Origin: Rhodococcus sp. KBS0724
GTDB lineage: Bacteria; Actinomycetota; Actinomycetes; Mycobacteriales; Mycobacteriaceae
Direction: 5' to 3'
DNA: 64,000 bases
NCBI RefSeq assembly: GCF_005938745.2
Contig: NZ_VCBX02000001.1
Coordinates: 6,276,501-6,340,500, forward strand
The position numbers and the translations under genes were made by a program. Below the pieces are notes generated by a model that had not been told where the DNA came from, made no database searches, and worked only from the letters and a program-made list of their open reading frames with translations. Within the stretch, counting starts at the first letter, position 1. Each line of letters begins with the position of its first letter. Positions 7,904 to 15,809 of the stretch are shown here, one piece after another.

Positions 7904-8746
7904 TTGATCTGCTTGTTCACTCTCGTCATTTCCGTATCGAGCGCTACGGGCACCGACCAATCCGTAGACCCCGTCCGAATTTCCTATGCAGCCGACACGG
8001 ACACGTTCGGGGATTTGTATCTACCTCCTGGCGACGGCAGTTCATTCCCCGTGGTTGTCCTCATTCACGGCGGCGGATGGGCCCAGAAAAGCAACCTCGA
8101 ATACGCGGGTGCGTGGGCGCGATCATTGACGCGCCACGGAATTGCCGTGTGGAACATCGAGTATCGGCGTGTGGGAGGGCACGGCGGTTGGCCCACCACT
8201 CTCTCGGACACCGTCGCTGCAACAAACGCCTTGGCCGACGTAGTGCAGGAAAAAGCCTCCGGCCGATTGGATCTGGACCGCGTACACGTCGCGGGATATT
8301 CTGCGGGCGGCCAACTCGCCGCCTGGGCAGCGTCCCGGCCGAGCCAAGGCGTCGACGCGCCCGAGCCCGCGCTCGAAGTACCTATTCGTTCGGCCACCAT
8401 TATGGCCGGCGTCTTCGACATGGAACTCGCGGCCACCGTTGGCAAGGATCGCTTTGTTCGAAATCTTTTGGGCGGCATGCCGTCCGACCATCCCGACCGC
8501 TACCGCATCGCGTCGCCGATCGAACATCTTCCCATCGACATCCCGGTCACCGCACTCCACGGGCAAGCTGACCGAGTGGTCTCGATCGAGCAGAGCCGAC
8601 GCTATGCCGACGCAGCCCTCGCGGCCGGTGATCGCGTCGACTTGATCGAACTTCCCGGCGTCGGCCACGGCGAATTCACCAACACAGAATCCGCGGCGTG
8701 GGCTACCACCAAGCAAGCGATTATCGATCACGTAAACGCTACTTGA
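7904..8746 (+). CDS. exported alpha/beta hydrolase (BD-FAE/esterase-like)
   Basis: An alpha/beta hydrolase with oxyanion motif VVVLIHGGGWAQKS, nucleophile elbow GYSAGG, an acid in HGQADRVV and catalytic His in GVGHGEF. It resembles small esterases/lipases of the BD-FAE type. The first ordinary in-frame start is TTG 7904, but this has no ribosome-binding site and cuts a signal peptide in half. An ATC codon at 7856, preceded by GAGAGGA 8 nt upstream, would give a textbook Arg-rich n-region and hydrophobic core (residues 1-30, LLRYIAVALICLFTLVISV). The real protein may therefore begin at 7856 with a rare start codon. The substrate is unknown. A 7-bp inverted repeat (TTGTCGT 7796 / ACGACAA 7819) precedes it. 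Confidence 0.8.
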   Translation: MICLFTLVISVSSATGTDQSVDPVRISYAADTDTFGDLYLPPGDGSSFPVVVLIHGGGWAQKSNLEYAGAWARSLTRHGIAVWNIEYRRVGGHGGWPTTLSDTVAATNALADVVQEKASGRLDLDRVHVAGYSAGGQLAAWAASRPSQGVDAPEPALEVPIRSATIMAGVFDMELAATVGKDRFVRNLLGGMPSDHPDRYRIASPIEHLPIDIPVTALHGQADRVVSIEQSRRYADAALAAGDRVDLIELPGVGHGEFTNTESAAWATTKQAIIDHVNAT

Positions 8747-8757
8747 GCAGCTAAAAC

Positions 8758-9069
8758 CATCAGTTGTGGCTACGGTCGCAGTAAAAAGGATTAGCTGAAA
8801 CCACCTCGATGACGTACGGTGGGGTTATCAGAGGGCAGCCGTCAGTCAGGCAGCCGGTCGATTCACCCGGAACAAGAGTTCCAGGGAATACTTCCAGTTC
8901 GGTGCAAATCCGCGCCTTTGATCACTACGCACTTTCATCAGTCCCGCAGATTGTTGACCAGGCCGAAGGCTCCGACAGAGTCCGCCGCCAATCGCGTACC
9001 GACTGCACCAGTATCAACATGCGCTACACACCGCACGGGTCCAAAACCCATGCGGTTCAGAGGAATACC
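8758..9069 (+). promoter_or_regulatory. long leader before ANTAR gene, possible structured RNA
   Basis: About 310 bp without a convincing gene; the frame open from 8809 has a low-complexity, un-protein-like translation. Short hairpins are visible (GGAAC-AAGA-GTTCC near 8870-8884, and GGAA-TACT-TTCC just after). Pieces recall the cobalamin riboswitch consensus: GGGAA at 8884, GGTGCAAATCC at 8901, CCCGC followed by TTGT at 8943, and AGTCCGCCGCC at 8979. The match is partial and its spacing unusual, so a structured regulatory leader is a suggestion only. Confidence 0.3.
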
Positions 9070-9423
9070 TTGTACAACACCATGATTCACCCCGAAAACA
9101 CGAACAACAACACTACAAACGGTCTACGAATCCCGACCACTTCGGGCCGTATCCGCGAACGTGCACTGGAAATCATTTGCACGCTCTACCGCTGCAGCAC
9201 CGACGAAGCCGCCGACCTGCTGGTCCGACATTCTCAGACCAACAACCTCAAGGTGACCAGCCTGATCAAGTCGCTTGTCGCCTTGATCGACGAAGACTCG
9301 TCGAACGACGGCTACGGCAACAACAACGCATTGGCCTCTCATTTCTGGCTGCGTGAGATCAGGAATCTCAGCCAGGTCCACCGCCGCAGCGATCATTTCC
9401 ATCGCCATCTCGTCGGCGCGTAA
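9070..9423 (+). CDS. ANTAR domain RNA-binding protein
   Basis: A 117-residue protein. After an Asn/Thr-rich tail it consists of one three-helix ANTAR domain: RIRERALEIICTLYRCSTDEAADLLV followed by HSQTNNLKVTSLIKSLVAL. ANTAR domains bind paired RNA hairpins and cause transcription antitermination. No receiver or GAF sensor domain is attached, so it would be a stand-alone ANTAR protein. The TTG at 9070 has AGAGGA 5 nt upstream; ATG 9082 is the alternative, and the ATG at 8809 is unlikely because the intervening translation is not protein-like. It is convergent with the MHS transporter across a strong hairpin. Confidence 0.75.
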   Translation: MYNTMIHPENTNNNTTNGLRIPTTSGRIRERALEIICTLYRCSTDEAADLLVRHSQTNNLKVTSLIKSLVALIDEDSSNDGYGNNNALASHFWLREIRNLSQVHRRSDHFHRHLVGA

Positions 9424-9455
9424 CCGTCGCTGAACGACAACTGACCTGAAACGAC

Positions 9456-9494
9456 AGCTGGGGCAGTACACGGAAATCGTGTACTGCCCCAGCT
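9456..9494. terminator. bidirectional terminator hairpin
   Basis: A perfect 17-bp stem (AGCTGGGGCAGTACACG and its complement) with a GAAAT loop at 9473-9477, between the ANTAR gene (+) and the MHS transporter (-). No long T tract follows, as is common in actinomycetes. Confidence 0.85.
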
Positions 9495-9530
9495 TCGTGT
9501 AGTTGTCAGGCGGAAGCCGAGTCTCGGCAG

Positions 9531-10865
9531 TCAGGCGGAAGCCGCTTCCTTGTTCAGGTCTTGCGGAGCGCCGTCGGTATCCGTTGCCTCGTCCACGTGC
9601 TGCGGAGCGAAGAGCAGGCACACGATGCTCAGGATGCACATGCCGACCAGCAGTGCGATGACCGGCCAGATACTGCCGGTTGCCTTGTACATCAGCGTCG
9701 AGACCAGCGGAGACAATCCACCGAAGATCGCGCCGGCACCCTGGTACGCCAACGAGATGCTCGTGTACCTAGCCTGCGGCTTGAACATCTGTGACAGGAC
9801 GGCGGCGATCGGACCGTAGGTGGCGGCCAGGACCAATCGCATGACCGCGAAGGTCAGGAAGATCAGGAAAACGGATCCGGACTTCAGGACGAGGAACTGC
9901 GGCGCTGCGAGTATCGCGACCGCGGCAAGGCCCCAGATGACGACGCGAACGCGTCCCACCTTGTCACCGAGCCACGCCACTCCAAGTGTCGCGATCAACT
10001 CGACCACTGCCGCGACACTGAGCGCGTTGAGAATCAACGTCTCGGACAAACCGACATCGGGGTCGGTTGCATACGCCGTGATGAAAGTCGTCACGAGGTA
10101 GTAGCCGCCGACGGCGACGGGCAGAATGCCGATGCCCAGGATGATCGGGCGCCAGTTGGTCACCAGCGCGTACTTGAGCGGCAGCATCTCCGGTACGTCC
10201 GCGGACTTCACCTCGGACTCGAAAACCGGCGATTCTTCGACCTTGAGTCGAACAACCAAGCCGACAAGAATCAGCAGCGCCGAGCACAGGAACGGTAGCC
10301 GCCAGGCCCAGTCACGCAGCGCGTCGTCGCCGAAGGTGGAGAGAATGCTGAAAAAACCGGTGGCAAGAAGCGCGCCGGCCGGGTTGCCCAGCTGCGCGAA
10401 TCCGCCGTAGAAGGTCTTCTTGTCCTCCGGAGCGTGCTCGACGGCCATCAGGACAGCGCCGCCCCATTCGCCGCCCACGGCAAAGCCCTGGACGAAGCGG
10501 AGCAGAACCAGCAGCAGCGGCGCCCAGAAGCCGATCGACGCATAAGTGGGCAGCAGGCCGATGAGGAACGTGCCTGCGCCCATCAGCGTCAGGGTGACGA
10601 CCAGTGCGGTGCGTCGGCCCATCTTGTCGCCGACATGACCGAACACGATGCCGCCGAGCGGGCGGGCGAAGAAGCCGACGGCGTACGTCGCGAACGCTGC
10701 CGCGACACCGGTCAAGCGGTCGGTTCCGGGCGGGAAGAAGATGTCACCGAATACCAGGGCGGCTGCCGTGGCATAGACGTAGAAGTCGTACCACTCGATA
10801 GTTGTACCGACGAAGGCTGCGAATCCCGCCTTGCGGGCCTTCACGATCTGTTGCTCTCGGTTCAT
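9531..10865 (-). CDS. MHS family MFS transporter
   Basis: A 444-residue, 12-segment major facilitator of the metabolite:H+ symporter (ShiA/ProP-like) group. It has the family start GTTIEWYDFYVYATAAALVF, the loop motif GHVGDKMGRRTAL, and RFVQGFAVGGEWGGAVLM. It imports an organic acid or similar small metabolite. Its ATG overlaps the amidohydrolase stop as TAATG, so the two are translationally coupled, and the transporter probably brings in the hydrolase's substrate or exports its product. It ends at the perfect hairpin at 9456. Confidence 0.9.
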   Translation of the reverse strand: MNREQQIVKARKAGFAAFVGTTIEWYDFYVYATAAALVFGDIFFPPGTDRLTGVAAAFATYAVGFFARPLGGIVFGHVGDKMGRRTALVVTLTLMGAGTFLIGLLPTYASIGFWAPLLLVLLRFVQGFAVGGEWGGAVLMAVEHAPEDKKTFYGGFAQLGNPAGALLATGFFSILSTFGDDALRDWAWRLPFLCSALLILVGLVVRLKVEESPVFESEVKSADVPEMLPLKYALVTNWRPIILGIGILPVAVGGYYLVTTFITAYATDPDVGLSETLILNALSVAAVVELIATLGVAWLGDKVGRVRVVIWGLAAVAILAAPQFLVLKSGSVFLIFLTFAVMRLVLAATYGPIAAVLSQMFKPQARYTSISLAYQGAGAIFGGLSPLVSTLMYKATGSIWPVIALLVGMCILSIVCLLFAPQHVDEATDTDGAPQDLNKEAASA

Positions 10866-12580
10866 TACTTTTCCTCGGTGGTCGAAGTGCTCGACAATAG
10901 GGGGTTATGACCTGAATGTGCGAGTTCGCCGTCGATCCAGGTCTCCCGGACATCGATCTGCGCAATCGCGTCGGCCGGAACCTCGAGAGGATCCGCGCCC
11001 AGAATGACGAAGTCGGCCCGTTTGCCGACCGTGATGCTGCCCAGTTCTGCTTCGCGTCCGAGCGCGCGTGCGCCGTTGAGCGTGTGAGCCTGAAGAGCCT
11101 GGTCGGCAGTGATGCGGAGAGCGTCGGAGCCGAGTTGGTGTCCCTGACGCGTCACGCGAGTGACGGCTGCCTGAATCGCCTCGAGCGGCTTGGGTTCGGC
11201 AACGGGAGCGTCGGAGCTGATGGTCACGGGTACCTCGGCGGCGATGAACTCGCCGAGCGGGTTGAACCGCTCACCGGGGGTTCCGATTGCTGCTGTGACG
11301 CCCTCGCCCCAGTTGTAGTAGTGCTGCGGTTGGTTCACCGGGTAGATACCGGCTAGGTTCATTCGGGCGATCTGCTCAGCCGTCGGGAGTCCGCAATGCT
11401 CGATGCGGTGACGGGCATCGGCATCCGGATGAGCTTTCTGTGCGGCTTCGATGGCGTCCAGCACCATGTCGATGGCCGTCGGAGACTGAGCGTGCGTTGC
11501 AGTCTGCAAACCGACCGCATGAGCCTTGGCGATCAGATCCGAGTAGTCCGCGGGCTCGTGATAAAGCTGCCCGGTGCGGCACGGGTCGCCCACGTAACCG
11601 TCGGGGAAGTACGCGGTCCAGCCGCCGAGTGTGCCGTCGGCATAGAACTTGATGCCACCGAATGCCAGGCGTGAATTGCCAAAGGCGCCATGCATTCCCG
11701 TGTCGATCACGTGATCGAGGAGGTGGCTGAGCATGTACATGCTGACGCGAGTCTTGAGCTGATCCTGCTCCGCCAGACGCAGGTACATGTCGAATTCCCG
11801 ACGGGTCACCTGGCAATCACCGATCGTTGTGACACCGCCCGCCAGGAACTTGTCCTGAGCGACCGACAGCTGGCGAAGGTGCTCCTCCGGCTCGTCCTCG
11901 AGGTGGAAGTTGGGTCCGTGATGACCGACCTTCACTCCGTTGACGCCGGTGAGGATGTTGCACGCGGCGTCGGACAGCTCACCCGTCAGCTCGCCGTCTG
12001 TATCTCGGAAGAACTCTCCACCGGCGGGGTTCGCTGTGCTCGCATCGATGCCGTGCTTGTCGAAAGTGAAAGAGTTGACGACGCCGCCGTGACCGCTCGC
12101 GTTCATGAGGTAGACCTCGCGATCAGTGGCGACCTGGTCGAGCTCTTCCTTGAGCGGATGACGCCCTTCGATCAGGTTGCGATGCTCGTAGCCGTATCCG
12201 CGAATCGGGACACCCGCAGGAGCTGTAAGTGCCGCTTCCTGAAGCAGCGCAATGATTCCGGGGATCGAGTGGGCCTTCTCCGGACCGCAGTCCACCCAGC
12301 TGAGCATCTGCCCGTACATCAACGGGTGTGCGTGAGGATCGACGAATCCCGGCACCACGGTAGCGCCGTCGAGTTCGACAACTGCGGCCGTTCGACTGCT
12401 CAGTCGCCGAGCCTCAGTCCGGCAGTGCTCGAGCGTTCCTACTGCGGCAAAGCGGTTTCCGAACACCAGGAACGCGTCGGCTCCGGACGTGTTGTCGTCA
12501 ACAGTGTGAATCGTGGCGCCGGTGAAGATGGTGGCTCGGGAGTCGAGCGGCGAGGCTTCGTGCGTGTGCAACTTGCGCAT
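10865..12580 (-). CDS. amidohydrolase family protein (YtcJ-like)
   Basis: A 571-residue metal-dependent hydrolase of the amidohydrolase 3 type. It shows VVPGFVDPHAHPLM (metal HxH), a lysine in GGIKFYADGTLGGW, HAQSPTAID, RIEHCGL, the catalytic Asp in PVTISSDAPVAEP, and the composite C-terminal beta-sandwich (GSITVGKRADFVIL). Relatives hydrolyse amides, hydantoin-like rings or formamides; the substrate is unknown. ATG 12580 has AAAGGACC upstream; the extra 48 residues of the longer frame (to 12724) lack support. The first gene of an operon with the MHS permease, divergent from the tandem Lrp-type regulator. Confidence 0.87.
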   Translation of the reverse strand: MRKLHTHEASPLDSRATIFTGATIHTVDDNTSGADAFLVFGNRFAAVGTLEHCRTEARRLSSRTAAVVELDGATVVPGFVDPHAHPLMYGQMLSWVDCGPEKAHSIPGIIALLQEAALTAPAGVPIRGYGYEHRNLIEGRHPLKEELDQVATDREVYLMNASGHGGVVNSFTFDKHGIDASTANPAGGEFFRDTDGELTGELSDAACNILTGVNGVKVGHHGPNFHLEDEPEEHLRQLSVAQDKFLAGGVTTIGDCQVTRREFDMYLRLAEQDQLKTRVSMYMLSHLLDHVIDTGMHGAFGNSRLAFGGIKFYADGTLGGWTAYFPDGYVGDPCRTGQLYHEPADYSDLIAKAHAVGLQTATHAQSPTAIDMVLDAIEAAQKAHPDADARHRIEHCGLPTAEQIARMNLAGIYPVNQPQHYYNWGEGVTAAIGTPGERFNPLGEFIAAEVPVTISSDAPVAEPKPLEAIQAAVTRVTRQGHQLGSDALRITADQALQAHTLNGARALGREAELGSITVGKRADFVILGADPLEVPADAIAQIDVRETWIDGELAHSGHNPLLSSTSTTEEK

Positions 12581-12603
12581 GGTGGTGGGTCCTTTGTGGA
12601 GAT

Positions 12604-12642
12604 GGTGGTGCGTTCGTGGGTGGTGCACGTCGTAGGTGGTGC
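12604..12642. repeat. three GGTGGTGC direct repeats in divergent promoter
   Basis: GGTGGTGC occurs at 12604, 12619 and 12635, spaced 15 and 16 bp, just upstream of the amidohydrolase ATG (12580). An AAAGTT (12699-12704)/AACTTT (12723-12728) inverted pair lies further up. The repeats could be binding sites for the divergent Lrp-type regulator or elements of the 5' leader. Confidence 0.45.
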
Positions 12643-12838
12643 AGCTCACTACTTGATGAGCGAAAACTACGCCCCGACCTGGAGTGATGCAATACACCAA
12701 AGTTTCAGACCATGCGGTCCACAACTTTTTTGTTCCAATCTACGATCATTTCCGCACTTATCCACGTCATCGACGTCCACATGCGAATGTTCTAATAGGT
12801 AGCAGCGACAGAAAAATCTCCGGAAAAGTTGGGACACC

Positions 12839-13741
12839 ATGACCGCTGATCTCGATTCCGAGCTCATTGCCGCACTTCAGCGGAACGGGCGCGCGACCTA
12901 CCGTGAACTGTCCGCGGCCGTCAACGCTCCGCGTGCGGCTGTCTCCACCAGAGTCCAGGCCTTGCTCGACTCCGGAACGGTGTCCGTGGTCGCCGTCGCG
13001 CATCCCGAACTACTCGGGCTGAAGGCCCTCGCACACGTGTCGATCGCCGTGTCCGGCTCACTCACACCGGTCATCAATGCCTTGATCGAATCCGAATCGG
13101 CCGTCTACGTCTCGGCAGTCAGCGGGCAGTACAACGTGATCACGGAACTTCGAGTGCCCAGCCACGACGATCTGTATCGAGCAATTGCCGAACTCCGCTC
13201 ACACAGTGGCGTGAAATCGGTGAGCACGCTGGTCTATGTCGACGTTGTCAAGGGAATCTTCATGCCGGACAGCGCATTACAATCCGAGATTCGCCTCGAC
13301 TCGGTTGATGTCGCACTGATCGAGCTACTCGAACGCAACGGCCGAATGCCCTTCCTCGAGCTGGCTGAACACACTGGACTGTCACCGAGTGCGGTACGCA
13401 ATCGCGTCAACCACCTGATCTCGAGCACGGCACTGCGAGTCGGGGCGGTCGTGAAGCGTCGGGGTGCCGGACGCACACTGGCAATGGGAATCGGAGTGAA
13501 TCTCGGCTCTCGTGACGATGCCGCGGTGTCCGCCATCGAGTCTCTGCCGGGGATCGAGTTCCTGGCTCGAACGCTGGGACGCTACGACGTCATCGCCACG
13601 GTCGCGGCGAATTCCGCGAGCGACCTCCATTCGCTGTCGGAACGTATTCGCCGGATCGACGGAGTCAGCGGTTTGGAGTCCTGGGCGCACCTTGAAGTCT
13701 TCAAAGAGCACTATGCCCGCAGCCTCGACGTTCGAGACTGA
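12839..13741 (+). CDS. Lrp/AsnC family regulator with duplicated domains
   Basis: A 300-residue protein made of two Lrp/AsnC units in tandem. Unit one: HTH at about residues 5-45 (DSELIAALQRNGRATYRELS...), then the RAM-like ligand domain. Unit two: HTH at about 158-200 (DVALIELLERNGRMPFLELAEHTGLSPSAVRNRV), then a second RAM-like domain (GIEFLARTLGRYDVIATV). Normal Lrp proteins are about 150 residues, so this is an internal duplication or fusion. It is divergent from the amidohydrolase/MHS operon and most likely regulates it in response to a small metabolite. Confidence 0.88.
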   Translation: MTADLDSELIAALQRNGRATYRELSAAVNAPRAAVSTRVQALLDSGTVSVVAVAHPELLGLKALAHVSIAVSGSLTPVINALIESESAVYVSAVSGQYNVITELRVPSHDDLYRAIAELRSHSGVKSVSTLVYVDVVKGIFMPDSALQSEIRLDSVDVALIELLERNGRMPFLELAEHTGLSPSAVRNRVNHLISSTALRVGAVVKRRGAGRTLAMGIGVNLGSRDDAAVSAIESLPGIEFLARTLGRYDVIATVAANSASDLHSLSERIRRIDGVSGLESWAHLEVFKEHYARSLDVRD

Positions 13742-13815
13742 ACACCGACAAAGAAGACGTTTTCGTTCCTCGATAACGGGAACTCTGCGGTCAGCACCCG
13801 ATCCGAGGAGCGAAC

Positions 13816-14145
13816 ATGACCGCTCGCATCGCTCTACCCGACGCATCGACCTGTCAACGGTATGTTCTTACCGTTGCAGATTCCGTATTCGCCGAATCCG
13901 TAGTGTGGTGCGACTGTCCGGAATTCGATGCAGTAGTCGTCCTAGCGTGTGAACTCCCCCTCGACAGCGGCCACCGGGCCGTACTGGCGTGGAACCACTA
14001 CTTCGGATGGGCCCTGGGCGCCGAAGACGCACCGAATTCATCCTTTGCCGTTCTCGAATGCCTCGGAATCGGACGGATGCCTGATCCTGCGCTGTGCGCG
14101 GACCGGGCCGTCGAACTCATTTCGCAGGCCAACGAGTCGCACTGA
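13816..14145 (+). CDS. hypothetical protein (DUF6292-like)
   Basis: A 109-residue soluble protein with a strong ribosome-binding site (GAGGAGC before ATG). The arrangement RAVLAWNHYFGWALGAED...FAVLECLGIGRMPDPALCADRAVELI resembles actinobacterial DUF6292-type proteins, whose role is unknown; the match is tentative. It has three Cys residues in the first half (two as CDC). It lies downstream of the Lrp-type regulator and is followed by 22-bp tandem repeats. Confidence 0.65.
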   Translation: MTARIALPDASTCQRYVLTVADSVFAESVVWCDCPEFDAVVVLACELPLDSGHRAVLAWNHYFGWALGAEDAPNSSFAVLECLGIGRMPDPALCADRAVELISQANESH

Positions 14146-14147
14146 CG

Positions 14148-14227
14148 CTCTGTCTATTCGTCGCCGACTCCCTGTCTATTTGTCACCGACGCCCTGTCAA
14201 TTTGTCACCGACTCCCTGTCTGCTCGT
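14148..14227. repeat. 22-bp tandem repeats (about 3.6 copies)
   Basis: Units start at 14148, 14170 and 14192, with a partial unit from 14214. The core is CCCTGTCTATTTGTCACCGA with a few substitutions. The array fills the gap between the small hypothetical gene and the DUF2252 gene. It makes a false N-terminal extension of the latter (frame open from 14094). No function is evident. Confidence 0.85.
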
Positions 14228-14285
14228 TGTGGGCGCGGGCATAGTATCGAGCGCGAGTTCGCATGCCCGACGAAGGAGAACCGAC

Positions 14286-15710
14286 ATGGCCCTGCCGCAG
14301 ATACATGCCGGTCAAGTACCCACAACCGAGGTCGAACCGGACGGCAAAGCCACTCTCCGTACGCGCCAAACTCCCCGTAGCGAACGCCGAAAGATCGGCA
14401 AGAGCCTGCGCAAGCAGGTGCCGCGGTCCACGCTCGGCGATTGGTCGCCCTCGACCGATCGTCGCGATCCCGTTGATCAGGTGAACACTGCCCACGAGGG
14501 CCGACTGGACTGGCTGGTCCCCATCCGAGTGGGACGGATGGTCGCTTCACCGTACGGATTCTTGCGCGGCACAGCAGGTTTGATGGCCGAAGACCTGTCG
14601 ACGTTGCCGACCACGGGCATCACCCCAGTTATTTGCGGTGACGCCCACATCGGCAATTTCGGTTTCTACGGCTCTCCGGAGCGGGAGTTGGTGATCGATC
14701 TCAACGATTTCGACGAGGCTCATCCCGGCCCGTGGGAATGGGATCTACGACGCTTGGTCGCCAGCATCTGGGTTGCCGGCCGGCAAAACGGTTTCACCGA
14801 AAGCCAATGTGAGGCTGCGGTGGTCTCGTGTACCTCCGCATATCGGAACCATTTGGCCACACTTGCGGAACGGCCACTGTTCGGAAGGTCCTTCGACCGG
14901 GTCGATCTGAACGGACTCACTGCGCACGTCACCGACCCAGGATTGCTGGCCGAAATCGCCCGGGCCGCAGAGCGCGCTCGCAAACGCACCAGTGATCACG
15001 CACTCTCGCGTTTCACCACCGAGGAGAACGGGCGTCGAAAGTTCCTGGAAAGCCCCCCACTGACAACCCATCTCAGCCCGGAAGACACCGACTTCCTCCT
15101 TCAGGGGCTCGACCAGTACCTCGAAACCCTTGCCCCGCACTGGCGTCGAGTGGTTTCCGGATACAACGTCGTCGACGTCGCGCATCGAGTGGTGGGTGTC
15201 GGCAGCGTTGCCTTGCGCGCGTTTGTCGCGTTGTGCGAGGGCAGCATCCCGGACGACGTTCTGTTTCTTCAGCTCAAGCAAGCCAGGCGCTCCGTTGTCG
15301 CCCCGTTCGTGCACGGCACAAGCGCGTGGCACGATCACCAAGGCCGACGCGTCGCCGAATACCAGCAGGCCCTTCAAACCGTCAGCGATCCTCTGCTCGG
15401 CTGGTGCACGGTGGACGATCGCCAGTATTACGTCCGCCAGTTCCGAAATATGAAGGGTTCGGTGGATCTCAACAACATCGATGCGTCCGCCCTCACCGAC
15501 TACGTTGCCATCTGCGGCCGACTGCTCGCCAAGGGGCACGCCCGAACCAGTGGTGCGTCGTTGATCTCGGGATATCTCGGCTCTTCGGACATGGTTGACG
15601 TTGCCCTCACCCGCTTCGCGCGACTGTATGCCGACCAAACGGAACGCGACCACGGGGAACTGCAGAAGGCTGTGGCCGACGGCCGGATTGCCGCGGAAAC
15701 CGGGATCTGA
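14286..15710 (+). CDS. DUF2252 family protein
   Basis: A 474-residue DUF2252 protein. The segment MVASPYGFLRGTAGLMAEDLS...CGDAHIGNFGFYGSPERELVIDLNDFDEAHPGPWEWDLRRL is characteristic; its GDAHIGNFG and DLNDFD motifs resemble aminoglycoside-phosphotransferase/kinase-like catalytic loops. The family is widespread in actinobacteria, and its substrate is unknown. ATG 14286 is chosen because GAAGGAGAA lies 6 nt upstream; the upstream open frame translates the tandem repeats. It stands alone. Confidence 0.85.
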   Translation: MALPQIHAGQVPTTEVEPDGKATLRTRQTPRSERRKIGKSLRKQVPRSTLGDWSPSTDRRDPVDQVNTAHEGRLDWLVPIRVGRMVASPYGFLRGTAGLMAEDLSTLPTTGITPVICGDAHIGNFGFYGSPERELVIDLNDFDEAHPGPWEWDLRRLVASIWVAGRQNGFTESQCEAAVVSCTSAYRNHLATLAERPLFGRSFDRVDLNGLTAHVTDPGLLAEIARAAERARKRTSDHALSRFTTEENGRRKFLESPPLTTHLSPEDTDFLLQGLDQYLETLAPHWRRVVSGYNVVDVAHRVVGVGSVALRAFVALCEGSIPDDVLFLQLKQARRSVVAPFVHGTSAWHDHQGRRVAEYQQALQTVSDPLLGWCTVDDRQYYVRQFRNMKGSVDLNNIDASALTDYVAICGRLLAKGHARTSGASLISGYLGSSDMVDVALTRFARLYADQTERDHGELQKAVADGRIAAETGI

Positions 15711-15749
15711 TCCACGTGCGCCACTCGTGGTCTTCGTCACTGCTATGTG

Positions 15750-15767
15750 CATACCCCGGGGGGTATG
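15750..15767. promoter_or_regulatory. CsoR/CstR-type operator palindrome
   Basis: CATACCCC-GG-GGGGTATG, a perfect 8-bp inverted repeat with a GG spacer, about 43 bp before the start of the persulfide dioxygenase-rhodanese gene. It fits the C-rich/G-rich operators of CsoR-family repressors; the sulfur-sensing CstR branch controls exactly this kind of gene. No CsoR/CstR gene is visible in the window, so the repressor must lie elsewhere. Confidence 0.72.
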
Positions 15768-15809
15768 CGGCATGCTGGGTTTCGACACAGTGAACCAGGA
15801 GGCGCGGAG

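Noticed and set aside
8809..9069. Long N-terminus for the ANTAR protein
   Set aside because: The translation is low in hydrophobic pattern and the region contains hairpins; an internal start with AGAGGA fits better.
14094..14285. Extended start of the DUF2252 gene
   Set aside because: The extension translates the 22-bp tandem repeats; ATG 14286 has GAAGGAGAA upstream.
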